Made by a program: the position numbers and the translations under genes
Assembly: GCA_029204225.1 (NCBI GenBank)
Contig: CM055095.1
Coordinates: 43,052,223-43,116,222 of the forward strand
Source: Diphasiastrum complanatum
Taxonomy: Eukaryota; Streptophyta; Lycopodiopsida; Lycopodiales; Lycopodiaceae
DNA: 64,000 bases
Direction: 5' to 3'
The notes under the pieces: model-generated
Seen by the model: only the letters and a program-made list of their open reading frames with translations
Databases searched by the model: none
What the model was told of the DNA's origin: nothing
Shown here: positions 13,441 to 25,515 of the stretch, piece by piece
How the letters are laid out: each line of letters starts with the position of its first letter
How positions within the stretch are numbered: position 1 is the stretch's first letter

Positions 13441-14911
13441 TTTTCTCTATTTTTTTACCAAAATATAATTGGCCCTCCAAGATTTTTTTGCATACCTTGT
13501 TACAAATTGGGTTCGGCAAGTACCACGACGATCTGAAAAATCTGATAGTGAGTGGAATGGTCTTTTGACGTTGAGGTGCAAACTCTGACTCATCATATGG
13601 AAGAGACCTGACCATATAACGCTTCACAATTTCCAACAAGTTATCAAACGAGGCATCCAAACGCAAGAAGATTATGGTATACTCCTCAAATGTTTGATAC
13701 AAAGTCTTCAAGGGAAACCTTCCCTTCAACGTTCCAACGAGCTGACTACCGAGAATGCCTAACAATCCCTGATAAAATTGGGCCATTCATTTACTCGTCT
13801 TTTAATCTAGCTTCACCCCTTTGATGTACCATGGCCTGTCCAACAAGATCCAAAGCTCTCGTGCACGTTGCATTATTTCTGTCAGGTTGCTCCTCTTATG
13901 TTTGCTCTCTGGTTCACAATTCAACTTGTTGGACTCCAATATGTAGCGGAGTGTGCTTTTACATATACAAATATACAAATACACATATGCAAACAGCCGT
14001 ATATTTGGCTATAAAGTTTATCGACTCGCACTATAGTCAATGCTATTTTGGTACAGACACAACAAAAATGCTGACCATCAATAGATTCAAAAGAACAATG
14101 AGATAAGAATCTAATTTTACATAGCCCATCCAATCTAGAACCCTCATTGGTGTCCTTCTCTTTTGGATACATCTCTAAATACAATTGTATTGCTTCCACC
14201 ATATCCATACCTCCAAATCTCATGTCAGTCACATCAATCCAAGTTGGCTCCATTGAACGTCTTCTAAGGCTTGTCCAATTGGCTTGGCTATCCTTCGAAC
14301 AACATTAATTTCATCTTCAGGGTGGCGTTGCTTTGAAGCAACTTTTTATCGTGCTTGTTTTCTACCTCCAGATGGAGTTGGAGCTGAGGATGTTGTCGGT
14401 TGTGTCTCAGAAAATAATACGAATTCTGTTCATGCCAGCTCGCTAACTACAGCCATGGCAATTTCAGTTGTCTCCATCATTGTTTCTTCACGTTCTCGTA
14501 TCATTTCATGCAAGTTATACAGTGCAATCATCCCATTGAGTAAATTCCCATGATATCTATATAATGCACCAATTGAGTCATGAATTTCAGGTGCCTCAGT
14601 ATAATGAACTGTATCTGGACAAAATACAACAAAATGGCGTTCTTCACCATTAGAACCCCAGGTCATAAATTCAACCCTTTCAATCACAATCGTTTCCGGC
14701 ATTATAATTGCTCGGACCACACCTATAGTTTGAACATCTTTCATCGAGAAACCAGACTCACCAACAAATACCTTGGAAACAACAACAAAGACTTTCATGT
14801 ACTGCCCACTGGGACTAGGCTTCTGAACAATTTTCCATGCCTTTGTAAAAAGAATTGGATTCACATCACCAACAGGCATGAGGACCGTTTCTTTTGCTGT
14901 GTAGAATGCCT
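13440..14911 (-). pseudogene. Decayed multi-exon gene of unknown function
   Basis: Not recognised. Coding sequence on the minus strand appears to start at an intron acceptor (GTGTGCAG at about 14911) and reads AFYTAKETVLMPVGDVNPIL, then VGESGFSMKDVQTIGVVRA, YTEAPEIHDSIGALYRYHGN, a TGA, and a basic Ser/Pro linker (SSAPTPSGGRKQAR). After a frame change it reads EPTWIDVTDMRFGGMDMVEA, then YPKEKDTNEGSRLDGLCK. A second block (about 13960-13450) reads YILESNKLNCEPESKHKRSN, then ELWILLDRPWYIKG, two stops, LKTLYQTFEEYTIIFLRLDA and RYMVRSLPYDESEFAPQRQ. The blocks are probably exons of one gene. Retroelement or host origin cannot be told apart here. Confidence 0.4.
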
Positions 14912-15006
14912 GCACACGTTCATTAATAAACAATATTAGTATGAGAAGATGACAATACCAAGTTTTAAATATATGATGATATATATCTACTCAAAAAACA
15001 AATCAA

Positions 15007-15059
15007 GAGCCCACCCGTGACACCCTCACCTTTGTTTTTTTTTTAGTGAAAAGAAAACA

Positions 15060-15116
<57 letters not shown>

Positions 15117-15174
15117 CATATATATGTATACATATATGTATACATATATATGTGTATATATGTGTGTATATATA

Positions 15175-15230
<56 letters not shown>

Positions 15231-15328
15231 TACATATACGTATATATATATACGTATATGTATATATGTATATATATATATATACGTTATATGTATATAT
15301 GTGTATATATATATATACGTATATGTAT

Positions 15329-15367
<39 letters not shown>

Positions 15368-15391
15368 CGTATATGTATATATGTGTATATA

Positions 15392-15432
<41 letters not shown>

Positions 15433-15482
15433 TAAAAATAACAAATCTAAGGAGCCTCCCCGTCGCGGCAGGTGGGCTCCTC
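15007..15482. repeat. Inverted GC-rich ends around the TA tract
   Basis: AGCCCACCCGTG at 15009 and GCAGGTGGGCTCC at about 15468 are inverted relatives of the GACAGCCCACCCGCC motif of the elements at 16.2-18.1 kb, lying on either side of the TG/TA tract. This may be a decayed member of the same family. Confidence 0.4.
15061..15435. repeat. TG/TA/TACG microsatellite tract
   Basis: (TG)n at 15073-15112, then about 320 bases of TA with interspersed TATACGTATATG and TATATGTGTATA units. Six-frame translation gives long YIYI or CVCV frames that are not genes. Confidence 0.9.
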
Positions 15483-16190
15483 TTCTTTTTCTCTTGTTAA
15501 AATATATATCTATCTCATATATATATATATATATATATATATCTCCAGGCAAGTTTAAAAGTTTAAAAAAATTTACCATTTGTCAAAAACGTGAAAATCA
15601 AGAAAGTTGCAAGATTTTTTAAATCTACAATCCAAAGCAATGTGAATTTTTTTGGTAAGTGAGAGAGTTATCATATAGATATGGGCTGTGTTAAAAACTA
15701 ACAATATGCTATGGGATTATGTGAAAAATCCACATGTCGTCGTTACATATCAGCATATTTCTTCTATACATTTCTGGTTTTTGGTATTTTGGTAGCCGCC
15801 CACTAATTCCATTCCCGCCGTAGGCTTAGTTGAGAAAGATTCAGAGACAACTACTACAATCTAAAAACGTGAACAAACCAAAATAAACAGTGTGTATATA
15901 GAGACTTGCCATGTCATCAATCCAAGACAGATGCATAAACAAAACAGATTAATGACATGGAAGAGACAAAATACAAAATAGATCTTTGTCACTAGGATTG
16001 ATGAGCTGTTTCACGAAATATAAACATGGATTGCTGACTTGTAACACCAGGGAGTCAAAACAAAACGATTTTACAAGGATTGATGACCTGGACAAAGGCC
16101 ATTTAAACTCTATAAAATGAGGTTCAACTCGAGTTTCGTTTCTTAGAATAAAATTTTAGAACCACCTTCCGGAAGCTCAAAATGCTCACT
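15483..16190. other. No gene recognised
   Basis: Includes a short (AT)n at 15518-15541; otherwise unremarkable AT-rich sequence. Confidence 0.35.
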
Positions 16191-16853
<663 letters not shown>

Positions 16854-16900
16854 ATATAAATCTTATATCTTATATATATATATATATATATATAGGTAAT

Positions 16901-17788
16901 GAGACAGCCCACCCGCCACGGCGGGGGGCCTTGGCATTTTGCGAGTTTTACGAGTTTCTTTCTTGCCATCATTCAACAAAAAGATAGCACATGGTGTGCT
17001 ACCCTTTTTATGCTACTACTTCGATGTTTATTGTTAAGAATGTGTTTTGGTACATACTTAAAGATCCCACCAAGTAAAAAAAGTTTTCAAATTAAATTGA
17101 ATTTTTGCAGCCAACCCAGATAGCTCGTCGGCATCCTATCTGGGTTGGCTGCAAAAAAAATTTCTCATTTCATATAGCACGCCGGTGTGCTATCTTGGTT
17201 GGTTGCAAAAAAAATTTCTCATTTCATACAGCACGTCGGCGTGGTATCTTTATATGCTGTAAAAAAAAAAATTAGTTGTTTTACTTAGCACGTCGGCTTA
17301 TTATGTTGGGAGATTTAAATAAATATTCTGAAATAATGTTTTTACTCAAAATTTGGTTCTCAAATGTGTCAAAATAGCTTTTCTATTTTATAATTTACTT
17401 GGCTAGCACACCAGCATGCTAGCCGAATCAGCTCCAAAAAGAAATCTATTTTTTCAAAAAGTTCTTCAAAAAAACTGCACGTTTTTTAAATAAAAAATTT
17501 GCAGGCTAGCACATCGGCATGCTAACTTTTACAGCTTGAAGGACAGTTTTTTTTAAATGAAAGTGAACTTGTATTTATAGAAAAACAAAGTATTTTGTGA
17601 TGGACCTATCTAGAATTTGATGGATAGTCACATTTTTAAGGATGCATCAAACAATCATTCTTATTTTTAAAAAATCATGTAGTGGCATAGAAAGAACAGC
17701 ACACCATGTGCTATCATTTTGTTGGAGCATAAACTCGCAATAAATTTACTCGCGGAATGTCAAAACATTGTGGCAGGTGGGATGTCTC
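16901..17788. mobile_element. Non-autonomous element with long terminal inverted repeats
   Basis: Left end GAGACAGCCCACCCGCCAC (16901) and right end GATGTCTC (17788) are inverted. The match extends inward for roughly 120-130 bases, including TTGGCATTTTGCGAG, the AAAATGATAGCACA region and GGTGTGCT. The body (17107-17525) contains a series of short hairpins and no coding potential. The outer motif equals the apex of the foldback at 16518-16549. Family unknown: long TIRs recall Mutator-like MITEs, but no target duplication could be identified. Confidence 0.6.
17107..17525. repeat. Array of short TAGCAC...GTGCTA hairpins
   Basis: Perfect or near-perfect palindromes at 17107-17152 (16-bp arms), 17175-17192, about 17227, about 17287, 17401-17424 (GGCTAGCA/TGCTAGCC) and 17504-17525. 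Most share a TAGCACGYCGGCRTGCTA-like core and are preceded by A- or T-runs. Related hairpins lie near 16985 and 17700 in the element's TIRs. Confidence 0.75.
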
Positions 17789-17806
17789 CTTTTTTTTTTT
17801 AAGAAT

Positions 17807-17862
<56 letters not shown>

Positions 17863-17900
17863 AAAATTTTATACATATTTTTTTTTATATATATATAGAT

Positions 17901-18078
17901 ACATTTTTAAGGATGCATCAAACAATCATTCTTGTTTTTTAAAAATCATGTAGTGGCATAGAAAGAGTAGCACACCATGTGCTATCATTTTGTTGAAGCA
18001 TGTCATGAAATAAATTCGCAAAACTTGCAATAAATTTAATTGTAGAATGTCAAAACATCGTGGTGGGTGGGCTGTCTC
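17901..18078. repeat. Direct second copy of the right end (17631-17788)
   Basis: ACATTTTTAAGGATGCATCA through GGGCTGTCTC repeats 17631-17788 at high identity. A TA microsatellite (17809-17859) lies between the copies and another (18137-18179) follows. Confidence 0.8.
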
Positions 18079-18132
18079 TTTTTTTTTTAATGAATCTTAT
18101 ATATACATGCCCAATCTTATATATATCATATA

Positions 18133-18182
<50 letters not shown>

Positions 18183-18289
18183 TAAAGTGTGTCTGTCATT
18201 AACAGGCAATGGAGGCCAATCTAGGTGGCAGCCGATGATTTGGATGATGGTCGATCTCGCACATCTCGCATCTCAAATATCTAGCATTT

Positions 18290-18848
18290 GAGTCTTTAGA
18301 AAATTCGAGACTTTCAAAAAACTCGAGTCTTTGGAAAAATTCTAGTCTTTGAAAAAAATCGAGGACTCTTAGGAAAAAAATCAAATCTTCAAAAAAATTC
18401 AAGTCTTCTGAAAAATTCGAGTCTTTTGAAAAGTTTGACTTGACAGTACAAAGGGTCCTTCGATCCTTTGGAAAATTTGAGTTGACAATTTGATTCTTTG
18501 GAAAAATCCGAGTCTTTGGAAAAATTTGATCCATTGGAAAAATTCGAGTCTTTCTAAAAATATGAGTCGTCCAAAAAATTTGAGTCATCGAAAAAATTTG
18601 AGTCATCGAAAAAAATCGAGTCGTTCAAAAAAATTCGAGTCGTTCGAAAAAATTCAAGTCTTTGGAAAAAAATTGAGTCTTCAGAAAAATTCGAGTCTTT
18701 CGAAAAAATTCGAGTCTTCAAAAAAATTCGAGTCTTTTGGAAAAATTTGAGTCTTCGGAAAAAGTCGAGCCTTTGGAAGAAGTTGTCTTCCAAGAAATTT
18801 GAGTCTTCAGAGAAATTCGAAACTTCTGAAAAATTCGAGTCTTATGAA
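18290..18848. repeat. 18-bp minisatellite, about 30 copies
   Basis: Degenerate head-to-tail repeats of TTCGAGTCTTTGGAAAAA with variants (GAGTCATCG, GAGTCGTTC, GAGTCTTCA). Reading frames across it give repeated SKDSNF/FFQRLEF-type peptides because the unit is a multiple of three. There is no start context and no homologue known to me, so I do not call a gene. Confidence 0.85.
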
Positions 18849-19995
18849 ATTCGAGCCAAAATTTGATTGGCCAATTTTTCTTTTTTTTTTGGAGGGAGAG
18901 ATGTTTTGTGTGGATCGGAGAGAGGGGAGGGGAGGGGACGAGTGGAGTGTGAGTATATTTGCTGATGGCATTTTTTTTGGGCGGGCCAGCAAGGGAAGGT
19001 TGAATACATAGGGTGGGTGGAGTGAGGGTATGCCCGTCGTTTTGCCTGTCGTTTACGGATGGCCCCGACAATTTGGGTGGCGGCTTGTGGTCGAGACATG
19101 TGGATGATGCTCATTGTAGACGATTGATGATCTACTTAGCCATCCGCCCCCTCCCCGTGGTCTATGGCACAACATTCTTTCTATTTTCTAAACCATGCAG
19201 GCTTGGGGTTTTGCCACGTGGCAAGCCACATAGGCCTATCATAGGCTTTGTGTAGTAGGCTTTGGTGTTATAATGATCGCTAGAGATAGACAGCTGTATT
19301 ACTCAGTAAAAAAATAATAATGATAAAATTGAATAATGACATGTATTCTCTCCTAGATTCCGATGTTATATTAAAGAACTAAGCTCCCACCCTTTGGTTT
19401 TGTTAATGTTTCCTTATTATCATGTTTATAAAGATGGGCTTGCTATCTCGAATAGTGACCACCATCTTGTCACAAACAATAGTAGCTCTTGTTATTTACA
19501 GGAATTTGATTGATATTGTTGTTTTACATGCTCTTGCATCTACTTATTTATATGTCTAACCACCCAACACTTGAATTAGCACTTGAATAGGTCAAAATCT
19601 TATATAATGTGTTTGAGGTTTGAGAATGATATGATACCTATGATTGAATTGAAATTAAAAACATTGCACCCGAATATTTGAACAAAGAAATCTTATCTCA
19701 TATTCTCAACATCTAAAGAAAGTTAACACCTTGGCTTGCAATATAGTGCTTCCAGCTTTGGCTTATGATAGTGAATTGTCTTCACTAAAGTGTGGATCTT
19801 ATGTGTGAGTGATGGCTATTTACATGAAGTGCAAGTACAAATCTTGCCATACCAAAACTTGGCATACAAAAAAATCCTCAGGAAATAAAACGATTTGAAC
19901 ATCAAAATGGCAGGAGTTATACTAACAGTTGCAAAAACCTTAGATAGATACAAAAATAACGACAAGAAAGAAACACAAAACATACAAAAAAAAAG
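18849..19995. other. No gene recognised
   Basis: Several overlapping short frames at 18840-19255 but no motif. A 14-bp perfect palindrome TTGCCACGTGGCAA with a G-box core lies at 19211-19224. Confidence 0.35.
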
Positions 19996-19996
19996 T

Positions 19997-20272
19997 CAAG
20001 GTCTAGGGGCTAAGGGCTAAGGGCGAAGGGCTAGGTTTAAGGACCAAAGTGTTAAGGGTTAAGGGGTAAGGGCTGAGGGCCAAGGGCTAAGGGTTAAGGG
20101 CCAAGTGCTAAGGCTAAGGGCCTAGGGCCAAGGGTCAAGGGCTAAAAGTTAAGGGCAAAGTGCTAAGGCTAAGGGTCGAGGGTTAAGAGCCTAGGGGCAA
20201 GGGCCAAGTGCCAACGGCTAACGGTTATGGGCTAAGGGCCACTAGCTAAGGGCCAAGAGCTAAGGGCTAAGG
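19997..20272. repeat. Degenerate telomere-like heptamer tract
   Basis: About 35-40 units around GGGCTAA, GGGTTAA and GGGCCAA, mostly 7 bases long with some 6- and 8-mers. It resembles, but does not match, the plant telomere unit TTTAGGG. One strand is G-rich throughout. Confidence 0.75.
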
Positions 20273-20629
20273 TTTCATAATTTTGTTACAGCCTCATAAT
20301 TTTACTAATTATACTTTTATTGCAGTTTCATAATTTTGCTAATTATACCTTCAATAGCATTGCAAATCCTAACATAAAGTGTACTTTTTTTTTTCCAGGG
20401 TCACTACTGTAACATGGACTGCTCAAGAGAAGATGTTCAGTTGCTTTATTTTTTCGAGAATAAGTGGTTGCATTTGGAAATGTCTTAACTGCTGAATCAA
20501 ATGGAACATGTTTCTTCAGAGAAGTTGGTACGAATACTAATTTCAAAGAGGCTTAAAATGGATTGTTCTTTGCCATACCCTCACGATGATTTTGATCGCC
20601 TAGGAGACATTTACGGCTCTCGTTCTTGC

Positions 20630-21145
20630 CAACTGTTCATTATTATACAACATTGATGATATTGTCGATTGTATGGATTTTGAAGGGATAGCAGTTTTCA
20701 CTGCTAAATTTAAAGGCATCCCAGTGAAAAAAAACTTGTTTGTTATTGTGAAGTTGACTTCAATTACAATAGAAGGAAATATTGTGAATGTCATGACGAA
20801 AACTCTTTCTACATGCAAAATCAAACACTGATTTGGTGTTTGTCAAAATTGTCTTTGCACTCTAAAAAGAGAAAATATGTATCATTTACTGAACCATTAA
20901 GTGAGTGCTTTACGTATTATTCAAAACGTTCAATTATGAACAACATCAAAAAAATGTTCCATCCTCGTGGTTCAAAAAGAGGTAGCATCCAAAAAATGTC
21001 GACAAGATCAATAGATGCTGAAAACAAATCCACAAGATCAAGTAACTATAACTCGGATATCTTGACAGGAATCGAAGATATTTCTCATGGTCGTAATATG
21101 TCAAGATCAATTAACTATAACTCATATATCTTAACAAGAATTTAA
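20630..21145 (+). pseudogene. Unknown coding fragment ending in 23-residue repeats
   Basis: Frame NIDDIVDCMDFEGIAVFTAK runs to an A8 run at 20727-20734. One base later the sequence continues as YCEVDFNYNRRKYCECHDEN, then LSLHSKKRKYVSFTEPLSEC and a Ser/Arg-rich tail. The tail consists of repeats of NYNSDILTGIEDISHGRN type (see 21032-21307). A stop at 21143-21145 ends the frame inside the second repeat, though the repeats continue in DNA. Function unknown. Confidence 0.35.
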
Positions 21146-21307
21146 GATATTTCTCATGATCGTAATATGTCAAGAACAAATAACTATAACTCGGATATCT
21201 TGACAGGAATTGTAGATATTTCTCATGATCGTAATATGTCAAGATCAAGTAACTATAACTTGGATATCTTGATAGGAATCAAAGATATTGTCAAAAATAG
21301 GCTTGGA
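21032..21307 (+). repeat. 69-bp tandem repeat, four copies
   Basis: Copies start at 21032, 21101, 21170 and 21239, exactly 69 bases apart, so the encoded unit is 23 residues. Copies 1 and 3 are closest; copy 2 carries the stop. Confidence 0.85.
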
Positions 21308-21337
21308 AAGTAAAAACAAAATTTTTCCTACTTCAAG

Positions 21338-22150
21338 TGCATGACTACGCCTATCAATATTGAACAAAACATTAGTGATGGAAATTACGTTCAATCTTTA
21401 GCAACTAGCCTTGAAATCGTTAGAAACTACGTGATTACGTAGCCAAACATAAAACATTGAATTCTCAGATAATTTCTATCAGTTACAAAACATTACATAG
21501 ATGCATACATTCTGATACATACTGAGCGTCATAAGAAATTTGATTGATTTCGTAAGAAAATAAATCAGATGCAAATGAGCACAAGTAATAGTGGATCGAA
21601 ACCGTGCACTCTAAGCTATCTCTGAGTAACTAAGAATAAGTCTGAAATAAGCAACTCTGCTAACAAGTAGTAGCGCAATAGCAATTCTAAAATAAACTCT
21701 AAAGACTAAAATAGAATGCTCAAGAGAGTTCAAGCTTGGAAGCTTGATAGAGAGCTAACTACAATACTTCTGATCGTGATAATGATCTTCTTGACAAAAG
21801 CGCTAGAAGCGTTGTGTATAACATCCTCTTCCTGATCTGATTATTGTGGAAATATGAATAGCTATTTATACTAAGCAATTAGGTCATCAAATGCAACTGT
21901 CAGTTGGCATTCACTTTGCATAAGGGAACGTAAACTATCATCAGAAAAAATGACAGTGCAAAAAGACGATAGTGTCAGCTTTTTGTGAGAAATGCGACAA
22001 TGTTGCAAAATCTCATTTTTTTAATATTTGGGGTAGCCCCACGCTTTGCCAAAGTCATTTTCTTAATATTTGAGTCACTTTGAAAAATTCAAAAAATGTG
22101 ACTAAATTTTTACACGCAATTCTTGGCAGACAAAAAATATGAAAAAGATG
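21338..22150 (-). repeat. Diverged LTR fragment of the TGTTGG copia family
   Basis: Aligns with the LTR at 27862-28841: shared GCATGA(T/C)TACGCCTATCAAT, CATTGAATT(A/C)TCAGA, TAAGCTAT and, on the minus strand, the TATAAATAGCT TATA region. Both ends are ragged and no coding sequence is attached. Confidence 0.6.
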
Positions 22151-22204
22151 ACACTACATTATATCAGATTTGACGTAGCTAGGTGACTATAAGAAGGATT
22201 ATCC

Positions 22205-23610
22205 TATACGATTTGCAAGAGACAGCTTACAGATCCAAAAAAAAAAGTTGGCCCAGCAACAAGCTGATCACTTGGAAGACTACATCAGCTCCCTACAAAA
22301 CTCCCTGACATCCGCACATGATCAGGTGGATAAGACCATGCAAGATGCAAAGCAACAGGTGCAACTGCTGAAGGGTCAATTATAGATGGCCAAACAAGAT
22401 CGCATGAGGCTTCAAGTGAATTGGATGTGACCACTCTTGAACGCGATATGTATCTTCAAACACAAATACCAGATCATCTGGTCACACCGACGGAGATTGC
22501 GTATTTGTTCAAGAAAGTGGAGACATACAAAGTGGCCCTTTAGGGATTTCAAGGCCGCTTTGACAGGTTCAAAGGAGTAACTTCAACCGAGTTGGCAAAG
22601 GCTAAGGAGACCATCACCTCCTATGAAAAAGCAGCCACTCAAGTGTTGGAAGCCGGACCACAAATCCCCGTACCGGTCATACCGCAATTCTCCCCTCCGC
22701 GCCAAGAAGCTATACCAATGGATACAGGGGTAGATTCGAGCAAGGACCAGGGGGAGCTCCAGATATAGCCGAACAACCGCCAATCTTACCGTCAATACAA
22801 GCAGGTCCATCCTCATCAAGGACCACACCTATATTCAGAAGTCCCATCAATGTCGAGGATCAGATCCAGACCTTCTTAAAGCAACATCCGCACGAGTCCT
22901 CGTGTGGTGGATGGGTTCTGAAGTTTAACACCTCTGAGATAGAGGCTGACAAAGAGTTGGATAAAATACCTGTATTGGGACAGCAGCCAACATGGAGAAT
23001 CACTATTTTTGAAAAAACTCCAGAATCTATTAGGAGTTAACGTCACCAGCCCTCGCCAATTGCAGGTAGATCCCTATTACGTGCCAATGCCACGAAGAAA
23101 TATATGGAAAGATTTGGGGTTGGCTATGGACAAGATCACCATCCATAATCTCCAATTGGCCAATCATCCATCAGTCCTACAACTGGACAATCTCAATGGA
23201 TTTCCACCATGCCTTACAAGCCTATCAAAGAGAATATGTCCACTCTCCAGATCCAATGGTGCGACAATCGGCAGTGTTTGCTAAAGATCTAACTCTGTTG
23301 GCGTCAGTGGCAACCAGATGGGACGATTGTCTCCCTCCTCTGGCATTCGATCCAAATAAGTCGATGGCCTCAGAGCAAATCAAAGATCAACTGCCGATTG
23401 CTCATTTATATTTCCGTGCGGCAATGATGGGAGGCTCTTGGGAATCAGGCTTCACATCATGGACAACCTCCAAGTGGATTTTCGGAGCCCACCATTGTTT
23501 TCTGCCACACAATTTGGATTTTAATATTGCACGCCTTGACTTTATGGAGAAGGTGCAATACCATTTAATCGAGATTCAGTGCAAAGCCAATAAAAGTCCC
23601 CCATAACTGC
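22205..23610 (+). pseudogene. Second gypsy-type 3' ORF, broken
   Basis: Helical, Gln/Lys-rich frame fragments (HAxDQVDKTMQDAKQQVQLLKG-like, then LERDMYLQTQ, FKKVETYKVAL, ELAKAKETITSYEKAATQVL) are followed by a Pro-rich linker. After frame changes the end is better preserved (23196-23606: SPDPMVRQSAVFAKDLTLLA, then WTTSKWIFGAHHCFLP). A short purine tract (GGTGGGGGA) and an LTR follow directly, which places it at the 3' end of an element. Comparable in layout to 10575-12745. Confidence 0.5.
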
Positions 23611-23656
23611 ATATTGCAGGTGTCATGGGACCGCCACCAGGTTTGGTGGGGGATAC

Positions 23657-24407
23657 TGTTGGAGGGTTTGCGGATCCCAAGGCAACCCTAACCCTAGTTA
23701 ATAAGTGAGAGGGATTTGGCACCCTATGTGTGTAAGTCCAACCCGATGATCACATAGTTATTTTATTGATTAGTTAAAAGTCAATAAAAGCAATTTAGGC
23801 CTTTTTGCGGGACTTTTAATGTCGCAGGGCCTAAATGTCAAGTTAGTGAATAAAGTTGGGTTTCCCTCCAATTTTGATGGTTCTCACACTTTTTTAAGTT
23901 TGAATAAAAAGAGAGGCAAGACTGGAGCAATAAGATTCAGAGGTCAGGGTCCTCCTCTCTACTGTAAGAAGGGACCAACTCGAGTTGCTCCTCATGTTCA
24001 TTTCCTCATTTCAATTAAGCAGATTGGTTCTCTTCAGAAATGGATTGATGAATGTCCTTGCTCTTCTTCTTTCCTTCTCCATATCTCATGCTTTCTTTGG
24101 ATTTTGCTAATTATTGGATCTGAATGTTATTGGGATTGAGTGTTATTATACTTTTTATGAGAGAGAAAGAGAGAGAGAGAAAGAGTAAGCTATCTTTGTT
24201 GTGGATTGTAGTGTTAATGGATCTTAGTGTTAATGAGTAGGGTTAATGGATGTAGAGTTAGATTTAGATCTTCCATTCATGCTAAAATCTAAACTAAACT
24301 ATCGCTCTCATGGGAACGAACCTATGCGTGACAACTAACTCTGTCTCTATGATGCTAGATTGACTAGATCTTGGATTTAGGTTAGGCAAGGAGAGAAACC
24401 CACTACA
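23657..24407 (+). repeat. 3' LTR of the gypsy-type element, about 750 bp
   Basis: Begins TGTTGGAGGGTTTGCGG right after the purine-rich GGTGGGGGATAC and ends ...CCCACTACA, giving TG...CA ends. It splits into the copia RT sequence that starts at 24408, so the gypsy element seems to have inserted into that copia. The 5' LTR is not in reach, so the end is inferred from the junction. Confidence 0.5.
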
Positions 24408-25123
24408 ATCTTCCATCCCCTGATAGTAGCTAAAGCAATGATAGTATGAATAGTAGTTATTCTAGCTGTGGGAGCAAAGGTTTCCTGAAAATCAAAACCT
24501 TCAACTTGTGAAAATCCTTGCGCAACAAGCCTAGATTTATACCTCTCAAGAGTGCCATCAGATTTGTACTTAAATCTCCAAATCCACTTGTTGCCAACAA
24601 TTTTTCTATTATGAGGCCGGTCCACAAGCTCCCAAGTATGATTTTTGATAATGCTATCATACTCAACTTGCATGGACTCCTTCCATTCTGGACTAGCCAT
24701 AGTCTCATGTACTTTTGTTGGCTCATGTATCTTCGTAATTTCATCCATTAGTGCCAAGTTCACGACATGTCCAGATGCCCTCAATTGCTCCTCTATTCTC
24801 TTTGACCTTCGGGGCCCATCTGTTGGTGATTCAGGTATCGTGAGAATGTAATTCCCTTCGTCAAAGAGCCATCTAGCCCACAATGGAGGTGGCTTTCCTT
24901 ACGGTGCTGTGACACACTTGTTATCTATTTTCTCCTCCTCAATCTTTGAGGTATCCTCCTCCTTCAAAGGAATACTAGCCATTGGGTAAGGCACCTGGTG
25001 AGCTATTTTTTTGTTTGATGATAAAGTGGCATGACTATCTCCTGCCACTGAATGTGGTTCATCTACATCAACACTTTCTTCCTTTGGCCATTCTTCATCG
25101 AAACATGGCATTCTCATCGGCAA
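24408..25123 (-). pseudogene. Copia RT N-terminal fragment
   Basis: Acidic linker, a stop near 24898, then a Ty1/copia reverse-transcriptase start: PRRSKRIEEQLRASG, then TWELVDRPHNRKIVGNKWIW, RFKYKSDGTLERYKSRLVAQ, GFSQVEGFDFQETFAPTARI and IALATIRGWK. It is cut off there by the gypsy LTR. Catalytic YVDD and RNase H are absent. Confidence 0.85.
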
Positions 25124-25174
25124 TTTCCTAGATTACTTGAAGCCAACTTTATTTACTAAATTGAACATCCGGAA

Positions 25175-25372
25175 TGGGTTTCTCCAATTGTCATCGTTCC
25201 TAATAAGAATGGGAAGATGCAAATTTGTGTGAATCTCAAGGCTTTGAACAAAGTGACATGAAAGGATCACTTTTCGTTACCCTTTACTGAAAGCATATTG
25301 GATCCTCTTGCTGGAGCAGAAGCCTACAATTTTTTGAATGGATTTAGTGGTTACTATCAAGTCAAGGTCATG
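25175..25372 (+). pseudogene. Ty3/gypsy RT fragment
   Basis: EWVSPIVIVPNKNGKMQICV, then NLKALNKVT, stop, KDHFSLPFTESILDPLAGAE and YNFLNGFSGYYQVKV. This is the fingers region of a gypsy RT, ending before the catalytic YxDD. One TGA interrupts it. Confidence 0.85.
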
Positions 25373-25515
25373 TGAAAGATTCAACTAGTTTGATCATATT
25401 TGCTACATTTCCATATTTAGCAAATTGAGGCCAACTTTGTTTTAGACTTTGAGTTTGACTTTTCAAAGTTCATTAGTCTAAACTTCATTTGACACTTTTT
25501 GAAAGTGTGGGAAAG
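25371..25515 (+). repeat. Partial LTR-like repeat, partner of 9081-9232
   Basis: Starts TGTGAAAGATTCAAC and ends GAAAGTGTGGGAAAG; inverted copy at 9081. Placed between the gypsy RT scrap and copia gag, as if it were the 5' end of an LTR whose remainder was deleted. Confidence 0.5.

Noticed and set aside
15003-15622. Long open frames of YIYI/CVCV repeats on both strands
   Set aside because: Direct translations of TA/TG microsatellites; all frames are open and there is no start context or motif.
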